Shown: in pieces, positions 43,166-54,250 of the stretch
Position numbering within the stretch: the first letter of the stretch is position 1
How the letters are laid out: the number at the start of each line of letters is the position of its first letter
Source of the DNA: Hygrocybe punicea
Taxonomy: Eukaryota; Basidiomycota; Agaricomycetes; Agaricales; Hygrophoraceae
Assembly: GCA_963556145.1 (NCBI GenBank)
Contig: OY744462.1
Coordinates: 4,774,001 to 4,838,000 of the forward strand
Reading direction: 5' to 3'
DNA length: 64,000 nt
Notes under the pieces: generated by a model
What the model saw: only the letters and a program-made list of their open reading frames with translations
Told to the model about the DNA's origin: nothing
Database searches by the model: none
Position numbers and translations under genes: made by a program

Positions 43166-44560
43166 CAACTCATTCCAGGTGGCAGTAAACATCGTCCATG
43201 TATCCCATTATGTGTTCTGCTCTTTCCGGTTCCTCTCTGGTCAATAGACCAAGTTCAGTCATGAACTTTGCGTGAAGTGGGCAAGGTAACCCTTTCATAA
43301 ATATGTTGGCTAGATTTTCTTCAGAAGGAATATACATGACTTTAAGGATACCAGACGCAATGTGATCTCGTAGGAAATGTAGATTGATATCTATATGTTT
43401 TGTCCACACATGGAATTCTGGGTTGTGTGATATAGCAATCGCGGCCTGATTATCGCATCATAGAATCAATGTCTCATCCGACCATAGGTCCAATTTCTTC
43501 AATAAGTTTCTATACCAGATCAACTGCTTTGTGGCATGAGTAGCGGCAACATATTCTGCTTCAGCCATTGACAACACACTCATGCTCTGCTTCTTTGAGA
43601 TCCAAGCCACAGCTCCCCCTGTGATTGTGAACACATATCCACTGATGGATTTCTGGTGCGGGTTGGATCCCCAATCGGCATTAACATAATGAATGGTTTC
43701 TGTCATAATCTGTTGGTCCTTTCTGCCATTGGTTGATTCATAGTTCATTGTTCCTTTTAGGTAGTGGAATATCCTTCCAAGTGCTGTCCAGTGTTCTGGA
43801 CTTGGGTTCCATGTGAAAGTTGTGTACATGATATTGGGTCTTGTTGCATGCACAGCATACAAGAGCTCTCCAACTCGTGTTGCATACTCGATCAAGGTGC
43901 ATTTCCACTCACTCTGGTTGGTTTTGGTTTCATTTATTTGTAGGACCACATTCTGATCCATCAGGGTTGATACCAGTTTCGCATCCTTCATTCTGGCCTT
44001 CATGAGTATCTTCTGGATATAATGGCTTTGTGACAGGGTGACTTTCCATTGTTTGCAGTCTCGTTTGATATGGATTCCAAGCAGTAACATTGGCTTTCCA
44101 ATGACTGTTACTGTGTACTTTTCTTTCAGCTGGTTGATTATCCAATGATTCATTGCTCAGTTGTTTGCATAATCCGTGAGGTCATTGACCCATACGAGTA
44201 CAATGGAGAAGTCTTCACCCTCCTGATAGTAGTATGTGCAGTGGTCAGTCCATAATCTTGTATAATGAAATTCCTTCATCGTGTTATCGAAATCCATGTT
44301 CCATATGTTTCCAGCTTGCCTGAGACCATATGTAGGGCATATTAGGCAGCAAACCTGTCCAGTTCTGTCCTTAAATTCTGCCAGCTGTTTCATGTACAGC
44401 TCCTCCTTTACCCATCCATTAAGGTATGCACCTTTGATATCCATCTGCTGAATATCCCAATCCTTGACTGCAGAATATGTGAGCAATATCCATAATGTCT
44501 TGAACCACATCACAGGAGCAAATGTTCCAGTTTCACGGAAATCCACTCTGGGCGAGCCCT
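43166..44560 (-). pseudogene. Ty1/copia Pol fragment: RT and RNase H
   Basis: Minus strand: DFRETGTFAPV, DIQQMDIKGAYLNGWVKEELYMKQ (first RT Asp), CPTYGLRQAGNIWN, then VLVWVNDLTD, where the usual WVDD/YVDD has Asn for the second-site Asp. Next MNHWIINQLKEKYTVTVIGKPMLLLGIHI, the connection, GRIFHYLKGTMNY, then RNase H with YVNADWGSN, SISGYVFTITGGAVAWISKKQ, LSMAEAEYVAATHATKQLIW, CDNQAAIAI, TKHIDINLHFLRDHI and YIPSEENLANIFMKGL. In-frame TGA at 44159-44157 and 43460-43458. No gag, protease or integrase remains: the fragment is cut at about 44560 where a 45-bp array begins. These domains copy the copia RNA. Confidence 0.9.
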
Positions 44561-45010
44561 TTCAGCAGATCTTGCCCAGTAACAGTGAGGGAGCCAACAG
44601 GATAAAGTCCCAATCCCAGTGGATGGGCCTAGATGGGCCCAGATAATATTGAGGCCTATTGGATTGGATGGGCCGAAATGAGCCAAGATATTTTTTCCCC
44701 TTCATATTGAATGGGCCCATAAACTTCAAAATGATTATTTCCCACTAGAATTAAATGGGCCAAGAGGGGGTGAGATAATTATTCCCCACTGGCATTGGAT
44801 GGGCTGAGATGAGGTTGGATATATATTCCCCACTGGCAGTGCATGGGCTGAGATGGGGTGAGATATTTATTCCCCAATTGCATTGGATGGGCCGAGATGG
44901 GGTGGGATATTTATTCCCCAATTGCATTGGATAGGCTGAGATGAGGTGGGATATTTATTTCCCACTGGCATTGGATGGGCCAAGATGGGGTGGGACATTG
45001 ATTGATCATG
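44561..45010 (+). repeat. 45-bp minisatellite next to truncated copia (possible element D end)
   Basis: About nine units of about 45 bp: GGATGGGC.GAGATGGGGTG, then AGATATTTATTCCCCA and a TTGGCATT segment. The first 50 bases (TCAGCAGATCTTGCCCAGTA) resemble the left end of element C (TCAGTGTATCTTTCCCATGA), so this may be the left terminus of another element of that type. No inverted partner array is seen in the window. Confidence 0.7.
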
Positions 45011-46460
45011 CAAAAGAAAACAGGTATACTCATCAAACTACGTCTCCATTTCAAACATGTTCCAAATTCCTCACTTTCCACACCAGCCAACTTAACACAC
45101 TCCACTTCTTAATAGCCTAATTTCTGGATGAATACCCCATGAAGCCTGTGATAATTCATTCTGCTTACTTTAGTCTGCCAGTTAGAACAATATTCACAAA
45201 TGCACTGAAATATTTCCACATCTTAAACCAATTATGAACCCATTTTGGAACCTCATGTTGCCCATTATGGTGCTTGTTCCCTGTTTGTGTCCACATCAAC
45301 AAATAATCACTGCATTCGATCCTGAGCATGTAGTAAGTAATCTTGTACATCCTTAAGTCTTATGCAATGCTGACTAAGCAATGTACAGGACCATAATTTC
45401 CCCATTTCCGAAACATCATGACCAATATACATGACAAAATTTACACAAACTACTGTTACACTAATTGAACTACTGCCGGCCAGCCCACTTCTCCTCCATC
45501 CTCCTGATCCTAAAGGAAGCTGCCATAGCTACAAACCAATAGGAGCCCCTGTTGGTCTGCCTCTATGGTAACTCCAGACAAAGCAAAAGAATCATATTGA
45601 TTAGCATGTCACTTGAGTTCACAAAGGAGAAAAAATCAAAACTTAGCAACAATAAAACACATATACCAGTCATGAGAACTGTTCAACCAACAGGTCAAGT
45701 AAAGTTCCTATCACCCAAAGTCAGTCCATAGCCAGTCTTTGAGATGAAACACTGTTCTACACACCATGAGATGGCACAAAACCAACATAATATCAATAGT
45801 GTCACAGGAAGCTGGCAGACACTCAAAAGATCCCCCAGTCCCAATGGTGTTGCACAGGAAGCTGGCAGACACTCAAACTAGCCCCCAGTCTCAATGGTGT
45901 CCAACTACAATCATCCATACTGTGGTCCTTTGACATATCATGATTCCCGTCAAAGCATCACAGCAGTCAATGATGGTAGAGGATAAAGGGGCCAAAGACA
46001 ACATGGCTGCCTTTTATAGATGGCCTGGCTAAATCAGGCATATCAACAAACCATAGCCACACATGTAATCGCATTATTGACATCTGTTGATGTGATCTTA
46101 TTAATGTGTATTCATGTGACTGGCTGGGTTTGAATTTCAACTGTACAGTTGCTTATTGCCTGAGTCACACTTGTGACACATCACGCCCGGTGGCTTGGGC
46201 GTGACTCATCACATGTTCCCCAAATGTAATAATCCATCTATTTATGTACGTACACACATTGTTTAATGATTGTTAACATAAATTAAATTGAGGATGGTGC
46301 TGAGATCCCTGCCCTTGCTTCACCCAATCCTTCACCTTTGCCTCTTCCATTCATGGCCAATGTAGCCCTGTTTTTTCACTGTCATGGCCCCACCCCATCA
46401 GTCCATTGTTGTTGTTGTCTTCATTTGTCCCTGTCATGGCTGCCACAGTTTGGCCATTGA
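45011..46460. other. non-coding region
   Basis: No gene recognised. A segment of about 60 bp with GTGTCACAGGAAGCTGGCAGACACTC is tandemly doubled at about 45800-45905. At 46158-46212 a GAGTCACAC..GTGACTC hairpin occurs, similar to the TGACATGTCAC hairpin at 50640-50695. Confidence 0.45.
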
Positions 46461-46467
46461 TTTGACC

Positions 46468-46524
46468 CTGGTCACCTTGTGAACACCATGCCCACATCAA
46501 TTGATGTGATGGTGCGTGATCATG
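46468..46524. repeat. 54-bp palindromic hairpin, copy 3 (decayed)
   Basis: Contains CACATCAATTGATGTG with weaker outer arms (CACCTTGTGAACACCATGCC against GGTGCGTGATCATGAGGTG). It is followed by a CGTCCTCATCCT low-complexity run to 46600, the same order as in element B. Confidence 0.75.
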
Positions 46525-46891
46525 AGGTGAATTTGGAGCCCCTTCATCGTCCTCATCCTCGTCATCCTCATCATCATCTTCATTGTCCGTGTCCTCATTG
46601 TCCCTGTTCTGCGATAAGACTGACGCGAGGAACGACCGGATTGGTCTTATCTAAGGATAAATGTAAGACAGGTGATTGACTTGAAGATGATCCTAGCATG
46701 CGAACGTAGCCGTCAGTATCTTCAAAAGGATCTGTTCGCACTCATATTTCCCCCTCCCTCTGCCTCCCTTTTCCTGTAACCTTTAGCTGTCCTCGGTCCT
46801 CTCTTTCAAAACTTTTAGCATACCTTAATCCTCCCACCATGCAAATCAATCCTCCCCCAGAGCCCATTGATACAACTTCCCCTCTTTTCCC

Positions 46892-48010
46892 ATGACTTTG
46901 GACATCGCCAAATTTCACCACACCTGCCCCATTCATCCTGAACACAAACCTTGGTTCGTCGTACAAAACAATGACCATTTCTTTTTTGACCATGTCTGCC
47001 CTTTCGGCTGCTCATCCTCTAGTGGCAACTCTGGGGTCATTGCAAATGCTAGTGTCGACATCTGGGTTTGTGAAGGCATCTCCCCTATTGGCAAATATGA
47101 AGATGACCTCTCTGTATTCCGCTTCCCTATCGACCCCGACGCACAAACCCTCACCTTCGCTTACGACCGTAACTCTGCCCTTGATATCATCAAAGACCTC
47201 AAAATCCCTTGGCACCCAGACAAGGGCCAAGACTTTGACTCTATCTTCATTTATTTACATCGGCTTCCATTGGGACATCTAAAACAAAACGGCAAGCCTA
47301 ACTGAAGAAAAACGCCTTAAATTCCTCAACTGTGCCATTTCATTCATCACCTCCTTCTCAGGCCACAGATGCCAGATGCTCGACATCATGAAAATCCACA
47401 GCTCTTTATGCCACATCACCTTCATTTACCCTGAGGGCCACTCTCGCCTCACCTCCCTCTCCAACTTCATAGCGTCTTTTAAAGGTGATCCATACTCCCG
47501 CCGCTACCCCCCCAACTCACTCATCAGCAACCTCAAATGGTGGAGAAAAACTCTTTCCATCCCAGATGTCACCTGGCCCCTTATCTGTCAGGGCCCCCCG
47601 ACAGACCTCCACATCTATGTTGATGCCTCTACCTCTTGGGGCATCGGTATCATCTTCAGAAACCTTTGGGACGTGTGGCGCCTTAACCTGAACTGGACAG
47701 GCCCCTCATGCGACATTGGCTGGCTTGAAGGCATTGCCCTCGAATTTGTTATCTACGCCCTGATAGAGTGAAACCTCCACGACTGCCACCTCAAGATCCA
47801 CTCCGACAACCAAGGAGTAATCTCAGCCTTTGACAAAGGCCATAGTCGCAACTTTGAAGTTAACCTCTCCATCTGTCGCTCCGCCTCCTTCCTAACCTCC
47901 TCCAACATTGCCCTCTCAATTGTCTATGTCGAATCTTCATGCAACCTGGCAGACCCTATATCACGTGGTATACTGGGTCCCGACAACTTGCACCTCCCCT
48001 CGTCTTTCCA
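46892..48010 (+). pseudogene. DIRS-type reverse transcriptase and RNase H (family 2)
   Basis: Starts within the RT: MTLDIAKFHHTCPIHPEHKPWFVVQ, then HVCPFGCSSSSGNSGVIANASVDIW and the active-site variant KYEDDLSVFRFP near 47092-47127 (typical for this family), DIIKDLKIPWHPDKGQDF. A frameshift near 47250 and TAA at 47280-47282 lead to EEKRLKFLNCAISFI, SLISNLKWWRKTLSIPDVTW, RNase H with HIYVDASTSWGIGI (Asp), DIGWLEGIALEFVIYALIE (Glu), a TGA at 47769-47771, then KIHSDNQGVISAFDKGHSRNFE (Asp) and YVESSCNLADPISRG (final Asp). All four RNase H acidic residues remain. The RT N-terminal part is absent upstream. Confidence 0.8.
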
Positions 48011-48339
48011 ACTCCCTTCGGAGCTCGTCCCTTATTTGTCCATGTTTAGGCTAGTTCTCCACACCCTCTCTGCCTTTTCCCATCTCACATACCCACAGAT
48101 ACAACTACGAAAAAACCGCGGCCACATGTTCTGTTGCGACTGTTGAAGAGGAGCCCAAAATGAAACACAGATTCCCCCGCCTCTCCCGCTCCAAAATGTG
48201 CCCTAACCTCCCTTCATCCTCAGCTCCAGCGTGCTCTTCCTCAGTCAAACTTCCCCCCAGAAAACCCCAAGCAGCCTGAAACACCCCTTCTAACCGCTAT
48301 CGACCCACAGTTGCAGCTTCAGACAGACTACGCTGCTGG

Positions 48340-48766
48340 TCCACGCCTTTCTCTCAATCTATGGACTCCCATGCTTGCTCCTCCCTCCCGAATCATGTTG
48401 TCGACATGGCCTCAGACACAGTTCATGGTTCACTCGCCCCTGCCACAAAGAGCTCATACGGCGCCAGCCTCCTATGCTTCAACCAATTTTGTGACTTGTA
48501 CCAGATCCCTGAGTCTGACTGAATGCCAGCCTCCCCCATCCTCATCGCTGGTTTCGTTGGTGAACACAAGGGCAAGGTATCTGGCTGAACCGTCAAATCC
48601 TGGCTATCTGCTTTAAAAGCTTGGCATGACCTCCACCGCGCCCCTTGGCAGGGAGATGACCGATGGATCCAAATGGCCCATGTTACCGCGAACAAACTAG
48701 GTACTTCATTCCGCAAACCACAATGTTCTCCTGTCACCATTGAACACCTAACTGCCCTCCATCAAG
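48340..48766 (+). pseudogene. DIRS-type tyrosine recombinase, N-terminal part before element C
   Basis: Core-binding domain: HGSLAPATKSSYGASLLCFNQFCDLYQIPESD, then MPASPILIAGFVGEHKGKVSG, TVKSWLSALKAWHDLHRAPWQGDDRWIQMAHVTANK, CSPVTIEHLTALHQ. Two in-frame TGA codons lie within it, after ESD (about 48520) and after VSG (about 48586). The frame runs into the TSD CCATCAAG at 48759-48766 and continues at 59343. Confidence 0.8.
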
Positions 48767-48929
48767 AGCCCTTTCAGTGTATCTTTCCCATGATACATGG
48801 GTCAGCCGAGATGGACAATTCCCACTCAGAGTGGGCTAGCCAATCTCGGCCAACCAATATCATTCTCCAGGGTGGATGGCTTGGCCGAGGGGACTATGTT
48901 CCAAAAGGCATGGGTTGGCCGAAGCAGAT

Positions 48930-49925
48930 GAATATATTGGCTGGCCATGGAACATGGATTGGCCGACTTCCCTGGGTATTTCGGCTGGCCATGGAATATG
49001 GATTGGCCGACCAGGCTGGGTATTTCAGCTGGCCATGGAACATGGATTGGCTGATGGGTCTGGGTATTTTGGCTGGCCATGGAACATGGATTGGCTGATG
49101 GGTCTTGGTATTTCTGCTGGCCATGAAAGGTGGATTGGCTGACCAGGCTGGGTATTTTGGCTGGCCATGGAACATGGATTGGCCGACAGGTCTGGGTATT
49201 TCAGCTGGCCATGAAAGGTGGATTGGCCAACCGCCCTGGGTATTTCGGCTGGCCATGAAAGGTGGATTGGCCGACCACCCTGGGTATTTCGGCTGGCCAT
49301 GGAAGGTGGATTGGCTGACCGCCCTGGGTATTTCGGCTGGCTATGAAAGGTGGATTGGCCGACCGCCCTGGGTATTTCGGCTGGCCATGGAACATGGATT
49401 GGCCGACAGGTCTGGGTATTTTGGCTGGCCATGGACCATGGATTGGATAACAGCCCTGGGTATTTTGGCTGGCCATCGAACATGGGTTGGCTGACTGGTC
49501 TGTGCATTTCAGCTGGCAACATGGATTGGCTGATCCTGGTATATTGGCTGGCCATGGTACATGGGTTGGCCAAACCACACTCGGTATTTCAGCTGGCCGT
49601 GAAACATGGATTGGCTGACCACAAGGGGTATTCAGCTGGCCATGGAACATGGATTGGCTGACTGTACTGGGTGTAGCCATGGAACATGGGTTGGCCAAAG
49701 CTTTGGTTATATGACATGGCCATAGCACCTGGGTCAGCCAAAGTTCCAGTCACATTGGGATGGCCACAGCTCTAATTACATCAGCTGTCAACATGTTATG
49801 CATTGGCCAACACTCAGAATACATTGGCTGGTCATGACACATGGGTTGGCTGTTCCCAATGGGTCTTTGGCTGGTTGTGGGCCATGGATTGGCCAGTGCC
49901 AGAGATATAATGGCCAGCCATGATA
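48930..49925 (+). repeat. 44-bp subterminal minisatellite, left array of element C
   Basis: About 22 units of 44 bp: GGTATTTCGGCTGGCCATGG, then AACATGGATTGGCCGAC and a CGCCCTG linker. Each contains the palindromes TGGCCA and CCATGG. Units decay toward the inside. Confidence 0.95.
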
Positions 49926-50096
49926 TGGCTTATCTCATGACATAGGGTTAGGGTTTACACCGATAAAATGCAATAAATTCCCTCTAAGACATTGAAAGCC
50001 TAACATTACAACAAGTACAGCTACTGTGAATTCACAAATGCCTCTGAAAGGATAACAAGCAAGACACCAATGCCATTCAGTCTTGATCTCAAAGGA

Positions 50097-51420
50097 GGAG
50101 CTCTTCTCCTTCTTGATCAAGACTGACTGACAAAGAAAATACTAACAAAAATTTTGCAAACAAATAACCAAAAATGAATACTGAAATCAACCAAACTAAC
50201 AATATTACCTGGTCTCAATGTCACTGAAGGGAGGCTTAAAAGTAATAATGAGACTTATCTGGTCAACTTTCAATGATTCCACCAGGCCCACTACAAGTTG
50301 CCTGGCAAGGAAATCAGGGGGATTCACCTGCCCATTCATTCCTGAAGATGACCAGCACTCATTTCTGAGGACCGGCCACCAAAAGTTAGTATGCTGAGAT
50401 GCCACAATATTCACTGAACAGAGAACCTCAACAAAACACTGTCAGTAATGAGGTAATACAAATTAATCACTCATCTGGATGCAAACATAACAAAGAATAT
50501 ACTGCAATAATAAAGTAGTCGGTGACATGATGGAAAGCCTGAGGAAATCACATACCAGTTCAGACAATGACACTCCGGAATCTCTGGTTGTTGCCCAGTA
50601 CCACAACCAAGGATCCTGTAGCGTCACCAAAGGTAGTAGTGACATGTCACGTTTGGACGGCCCAACGTGACATCACACTTGTGACATGTCACGTCTCAAT
50701 CATGATGTGACTCATAAATATACACAACAATGGTACTTATACTGTAAGGTGTGCTCCTTCTTGATCAAGACTGACTGACAAGAGAAACAAGGTCAAAGAA
50801 TCAGCGAACACATAACAAACAAACCATGAAAATACAAACAAAACACAATACAAAAATTTGAGTCAAATACAATACATCATCTGTTGGTACAATGTCAATA
50901 ATACAAGGATTAATAATGAAAATGAGACTTACCCAATAAATTCTTGTTGGCCTGTTACAAGTAGGTTGCCTAGCTGGGAACTCAGGTGGATTCACCCTCC
51001 GTGAATTACTATTTGAAGAGCCATGGTGGCAAGCGCTCATTGCTGAGGACCAGCCTCCAATGGTTTGGCATGCAGAGATGCCACAATATTCACTAAAAAG
51101 TAATCCTTGAAAACAGTATTGTTAGTAATCAGGCAACAGCAATCCCTTACATGAATGCACACATGACAAAGACAATACCTAACTATGGAAAAGGCACATA
51201 CCAAGTAAACAAAGTAGCCCTGTGCACTCAACGGACATGACCAACAAATTCCAAGGAAGCCACATACAAGTCATGCCAATGACACTCCAGTATCTTTGGT
51301 TGTTGCCACATAAAGATCCTGTTCTATCATCAAAAGTGGTAGTGGTGGTATTGAGGTAAGATAAAAATTTCAACCACATGTGATGGGCTTGTAGTGATTT
51401 GTTCTGTTGATGGTGCCACA
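50097..51420 (-). repeat. 660-bp tandem duplication in each arm of element C
   Basis: Two diverged copies (about 50097-50755 and 50756-51420). Shared landmarks: TCTTGATCAAGACTGACTGACAA, a segment with GCCTGGCAAGGAAATC or its counterpart, GCCACAATATTCACT and a CATGACAAAG..ATACC stretch. Exon-like pieces on the minus strand (NIVASQHTNFW, NPPDFLARQLV; NIVASLHAKPLE) are not recognised. A GTGACATGTCACGTT hairpin lies at 50640-50695. Mirror copies: 57163-58486. Confidence 0.7.
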
Positions 51421-51448
51421 TGTGTGATGTCACATCTGGGCACCCAGA

Positions 51449-51743
51449 CACCTGACCTTCCCACACTACAAGCCTTATAATAGTGGTTGAACACATGTCT
51501 CAACCACTATTATAGGGCTCTAAAGTCTTAAAACCGCGATCCGGCCATAAATCAGTCTCCACCCTAGCCTCAGTATATAAGTCTTATTAGTAGTTATTAG
51601 TAGCATATACTAGTAATGTAGTAGTGTCCTAAATACGGCAATAACCTGTTTTGGGAACATCAGGTCCGGTCAGGAACAAGGGCGCTGATGGGCTCGGGCT
51701 TTCCCGTCACGGTTGCCATGGCCCCGCCCATCACTCACAGGCA
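51449..51743 (+). repeat. dispersed 295-bp repeat, complete copy (left arm)
   Basis: Uninterrupted version of the repeat split by the MULE, from CACCTGACC to CACAGGCA, with the CTTATAATAGTGGTTGA hairpin and AGTCTTATTAGTAGTTATTA at the site where the MULE landed in the other copy. Mirror copy at 56840-57134. Confidence 0.9.
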
Positions 51744-51899
51744 TACGCGCTCGTTGTCATTGTCATTGTGCATGACACCTTCACTATCCCGCCATATTTT
51801 CTCGTGGAATTTTTTACATATCATAGGTATATTCTTATAAATACCGTATATAGGCTGATATACATGAAAATAAACAAAATAAAAGAGAAATAAAAGAAA

Positions 51900-52260
51900 T
51901 AAAAAATTATGATACATGGGGCACTGCCGACAAACTGGCGGGTACTCACCTTCGCGGAGGCGCTGGACTGGGTCTGGAATTGATAGCGAAGGGTGGTGGA
52001 GGGTGGGTGATGGGAGGGAGGGATGCTGGGGGCCGGGGAAGGGTGCATGGGGAGGGGGGTGGCGATGGGTGGCGAGGAAAGGTCCGGGAAGCGAGGCGGT
52101 TGGGGGAAACAGAGAGGGGATGGATGGGGGAGGGCTCCCGACCCCAAACGAGCAGCGGGAAGGGGTAAGTACGTGGGGGAAAAGCAGGAGGGGGATGGGT
52201 ACTCACCTGTACCATTAAGGCCCCCCACGGCCCCCTTTGAATTCCATCATTGATAAAAAC
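51900..52260. other. G-rich low-complexity segment of element C
   Basis: Purine-rich on the plus strand (GGGTGGGTGATGGGAGGGAGG type). On the opposite strand two GTGAGTACCC motifs resemble splice donors. Frames are open on both strands and none resembles a known protein. Confidence 0.4.
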
Positions 52261-52263
52261 AAT

Positions 52264-52289
52264 GGGGACGTCATCTATGACGTCCCCAT
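52264..52289. promoter_or_regulatory. GACGTCAT palindrome (CRE-like)
   Basis: GGGGACGTCAT, two bases, then its exact complement: an 11-bp stem with two inverted TGACGTC half-sites, the core recognised by ATF/CREB-type bZIP proteins. Mirror copy near 56294-56319. Regulatory use is inferred only. Confidence 0.45.
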
Positions 52290-52689
52290 GGTCCCCATCA
52301 TGGGTTTCATCATCCAGATTGGTCCCGCTGTCGAGTTGCGCGAGGGTGGCAACTAGGGCGGTTGCGATGGCGATATCTCGATGACACCGCCACCGTTAAC
52401 CACACCATCGCCGGTGGCAACTCTCCACAATGCCCTCGTCGTCTTCGTCACTGTGCGCCCGGTCCGCCACCGCTGGTTTCGATGTTCGAGGCCGTTGGTT
52501 GAAAAAGTCAGGCACGCTCCTGCGTGGCTTTGAGGACGTCCGGGGTGGTGGTCTCTGCGCCAATTGTCGCCGTTGTCATCCTCCTCCTCGTTTCCGTCGT
52601 TGTTGAGGCGGTGGGGAGTGGGAGCGCAGTGGAATGGGGGATTGTGGTGGTAAAAGCCTAAAAGGTGTGTGACTGTTTGATCGACCAGC

Positions 52690-53230
52690 CAATAATGTGA
52701 AGTTCCACACACATTTGTTGGCTACAGCACATTTCCTGGACTTCTAACTGCCAGGCACTTATTGTAACAATGAAGCACACTTTACCTGGTACTGCTAGAA
52801 TTAATTTTAGATTTTCTAGATGTATACTCGCAAAGTTGGGTGTTTAAGGGTCCAATTTTGGCAGAGGGCTCAAATAAATTGTGAATAGCTCTCTCTGTAG
52901 AATGAAATAAAATCCGAAATTTACCCTACTTGAGGGTATGAGATACTTACATCCCTGCAGGGTCTTGCCCTGGCCATTGAGCTGTTATACAGCATGTAAG
53001 AGCATTAAGAAAATCCAGCCACCTGTACCAATATGGCAATTTGGCCCCGTTTAGGAAATCAGCAAACGCCGGTTGAAATTCTCACGCGTGTTCAAGCCAC
53101 GTCACTCTTCATCTTGACTTCAATGGACAAACGGTGTAGAAGAAACGCACGCTAAGTTTTCATTTTATGTTTTGTTTGTTTACTCTACTAACTAATTCCA
53201 CGTAGTTTTTTACTGTTTTTAGGTCTTTTC
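52690..53230 (+). promoter_or_regulatory. leader and intron of low-complexity module (element C left arm)
   Basis: Homologous to 28000-28418 (minus) and 61930-62350 (minus). Conserved blocks: GGCTACAGCACATT, TGCCAGGCACTT, AATTAATTTTAGATTTT, TGTTTAAGGGTCCAATTTTG, CAGGGTCTTGCC.TGGCCATT, ATCCAGCCAC, and GAATTTCAACCGG in the other copies. It ends in an intron-like segment with CTAACTAATT and CTGTTTTTAG at 53221. Conservation of the splice signals across three loci suggests a transcribed unit. Confidence 0.55.
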
Positions 53231-53231
53231 T

Positions 53232-54136
53232 GGCAATGTTGCGTCAGAAGACCACGACAAAATCCACACCAACAGCAACGCCAGGATGGAGGCCAATGAC
53301 GCGATGCCCATAACAGAATGGCATGGACAGCAACCGCAAACATGACGGGTCTGGGGAATGGCCACCTGGCGAGGTTGAAAGAGGCCTGGCACAACAACAA
53401 CGGCAACGGCAACAACGGCAACATGGACCAGCAATGGCAGAGGGGACAGGAACTGCGAAATGGGAACGTGAACCACGAGAACGGGAACAGGAACCATGAG
53501 AACAGGGACCGCAACAACGAGAACGGGGACTGCAACAATGAGAACGGAGATGGTGAGAATGTTGACAGGGACGGGAATGCCGACGATGGGGACCAGACGG
53601 CGCGAACAGGGAAGACGACAATGACAGGAACGGGAATGAGACGGGGAACTACGACAACGGGAATACGACAACGGGCAGGGGGAACGAAGATGAGGACAGT
53701 GAGGAAGACAGGCATGGGAACGGGAATGGGGACAACGGACGACGGAAACGAGGATGACCGGGACGGGGGGACGAGGACCACAAAGCCAGGACAACAAGGA
53801 CAACCGCAATGGGGACAACGAAGATGGAAACAGCAAGAACGGGATGGCAAACAGGATGGCAAACGGGACGGCAATGACAACACAAATGGGAACGGGGCCA
53901 ACTGGTGTGTGCCACCACACAGGGACGACGAGGAGGACAGGGACAACAAGCACGGGGATGGCAAGGACAGGGACGACAAGGGCAAGGATGATAAGTACAA
54001 GGGGGCGAGGACGAGGGTGAGGGCAGTGGGGGCAAGGACAACAGGGACGAGGACGCCAAGGACGAGGACAACAGTGAGTACAGGTATGGGGACAGGGGCA
54101 ACGAACGATGGACAACGAAGATGGCAAGGACAGTGA
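53232..54136 (+). CDS. hypothetical N/G/D-rich low-complexity protein (element C left arm; mirrored in right arm)
   Basis: After the conserved acceptor at 53221 the plus strand encodes, from the ATG at 53318, a 272-residue protein rich in Asn, Gly, Asp, Arg and Thr (HNNNGNGNNGNMDQQWQRGQ, then HENGNRNHENRDRNNENGD). Built from GGGAACGACAA-type hexamers. No domain recognised. All frames are fairly open because the repeat lacks stop codons, so coding status is uncertain. The same module in element B and at 60.4-62.0 kb has different repeat words but the same intron position. Mirror copy on the minus strand at about 54447-55351. Confidence 0.3.
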
Positions 54137-54172
54137 GGACAAGGACGGGGAGGAAGTAGATGGCCCAAAGTC

Positions 54173-54227
54173 ACCTCGCGACCAGGCACCTTCACATCGA
54201 TTGATGTGGGTGGGGCGTTCGCGAGGT
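54173..54227. repeat. 54-bp palindromic hairpin, copy 2 (element C centre)
   Basis: ACCTCGCGA at the left, CATCGATTGATG in the centre, TCGCGAGGT at the right. It lies in the unpaired 118 bp (54133-54250) at the centre of the palindrome, beside the N run. Confidence 0.85.
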
Positions 54228-54250
54228 TACTAGGGACAAATCGACAGCTG

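Larger units (their letters stand above)
49955..54132. repeat. left arm of element C palindrome
   Basis: Inverted copy of 54451-58628 (paired positions sum to 108583) with no indels. I noticed one internal difference, C at 53893 against the T implied by A at 54690; divergence begins at the outer edge near 49955. Annotated contents are given once below for the left arm and apply in mirror image to the right arm. Confidence 0.95.

Noticed and set aside
44548..44566. GAGCCCTTTCAG as an exact shared terminus of elements C and D
   Set aside because: The same bases also fit copia coding sequence (KGLAQ on the minus strand), so the 12-bp identity with the end of C may be coincidence; only a weaker similarity claim is kept.
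49945..49965. TTAGGG-like motif (possible telomeric sequence)
   Set aside because: Only one or two degenerate units (GGGTTAGGGTTT) and no array; chance occurrence.
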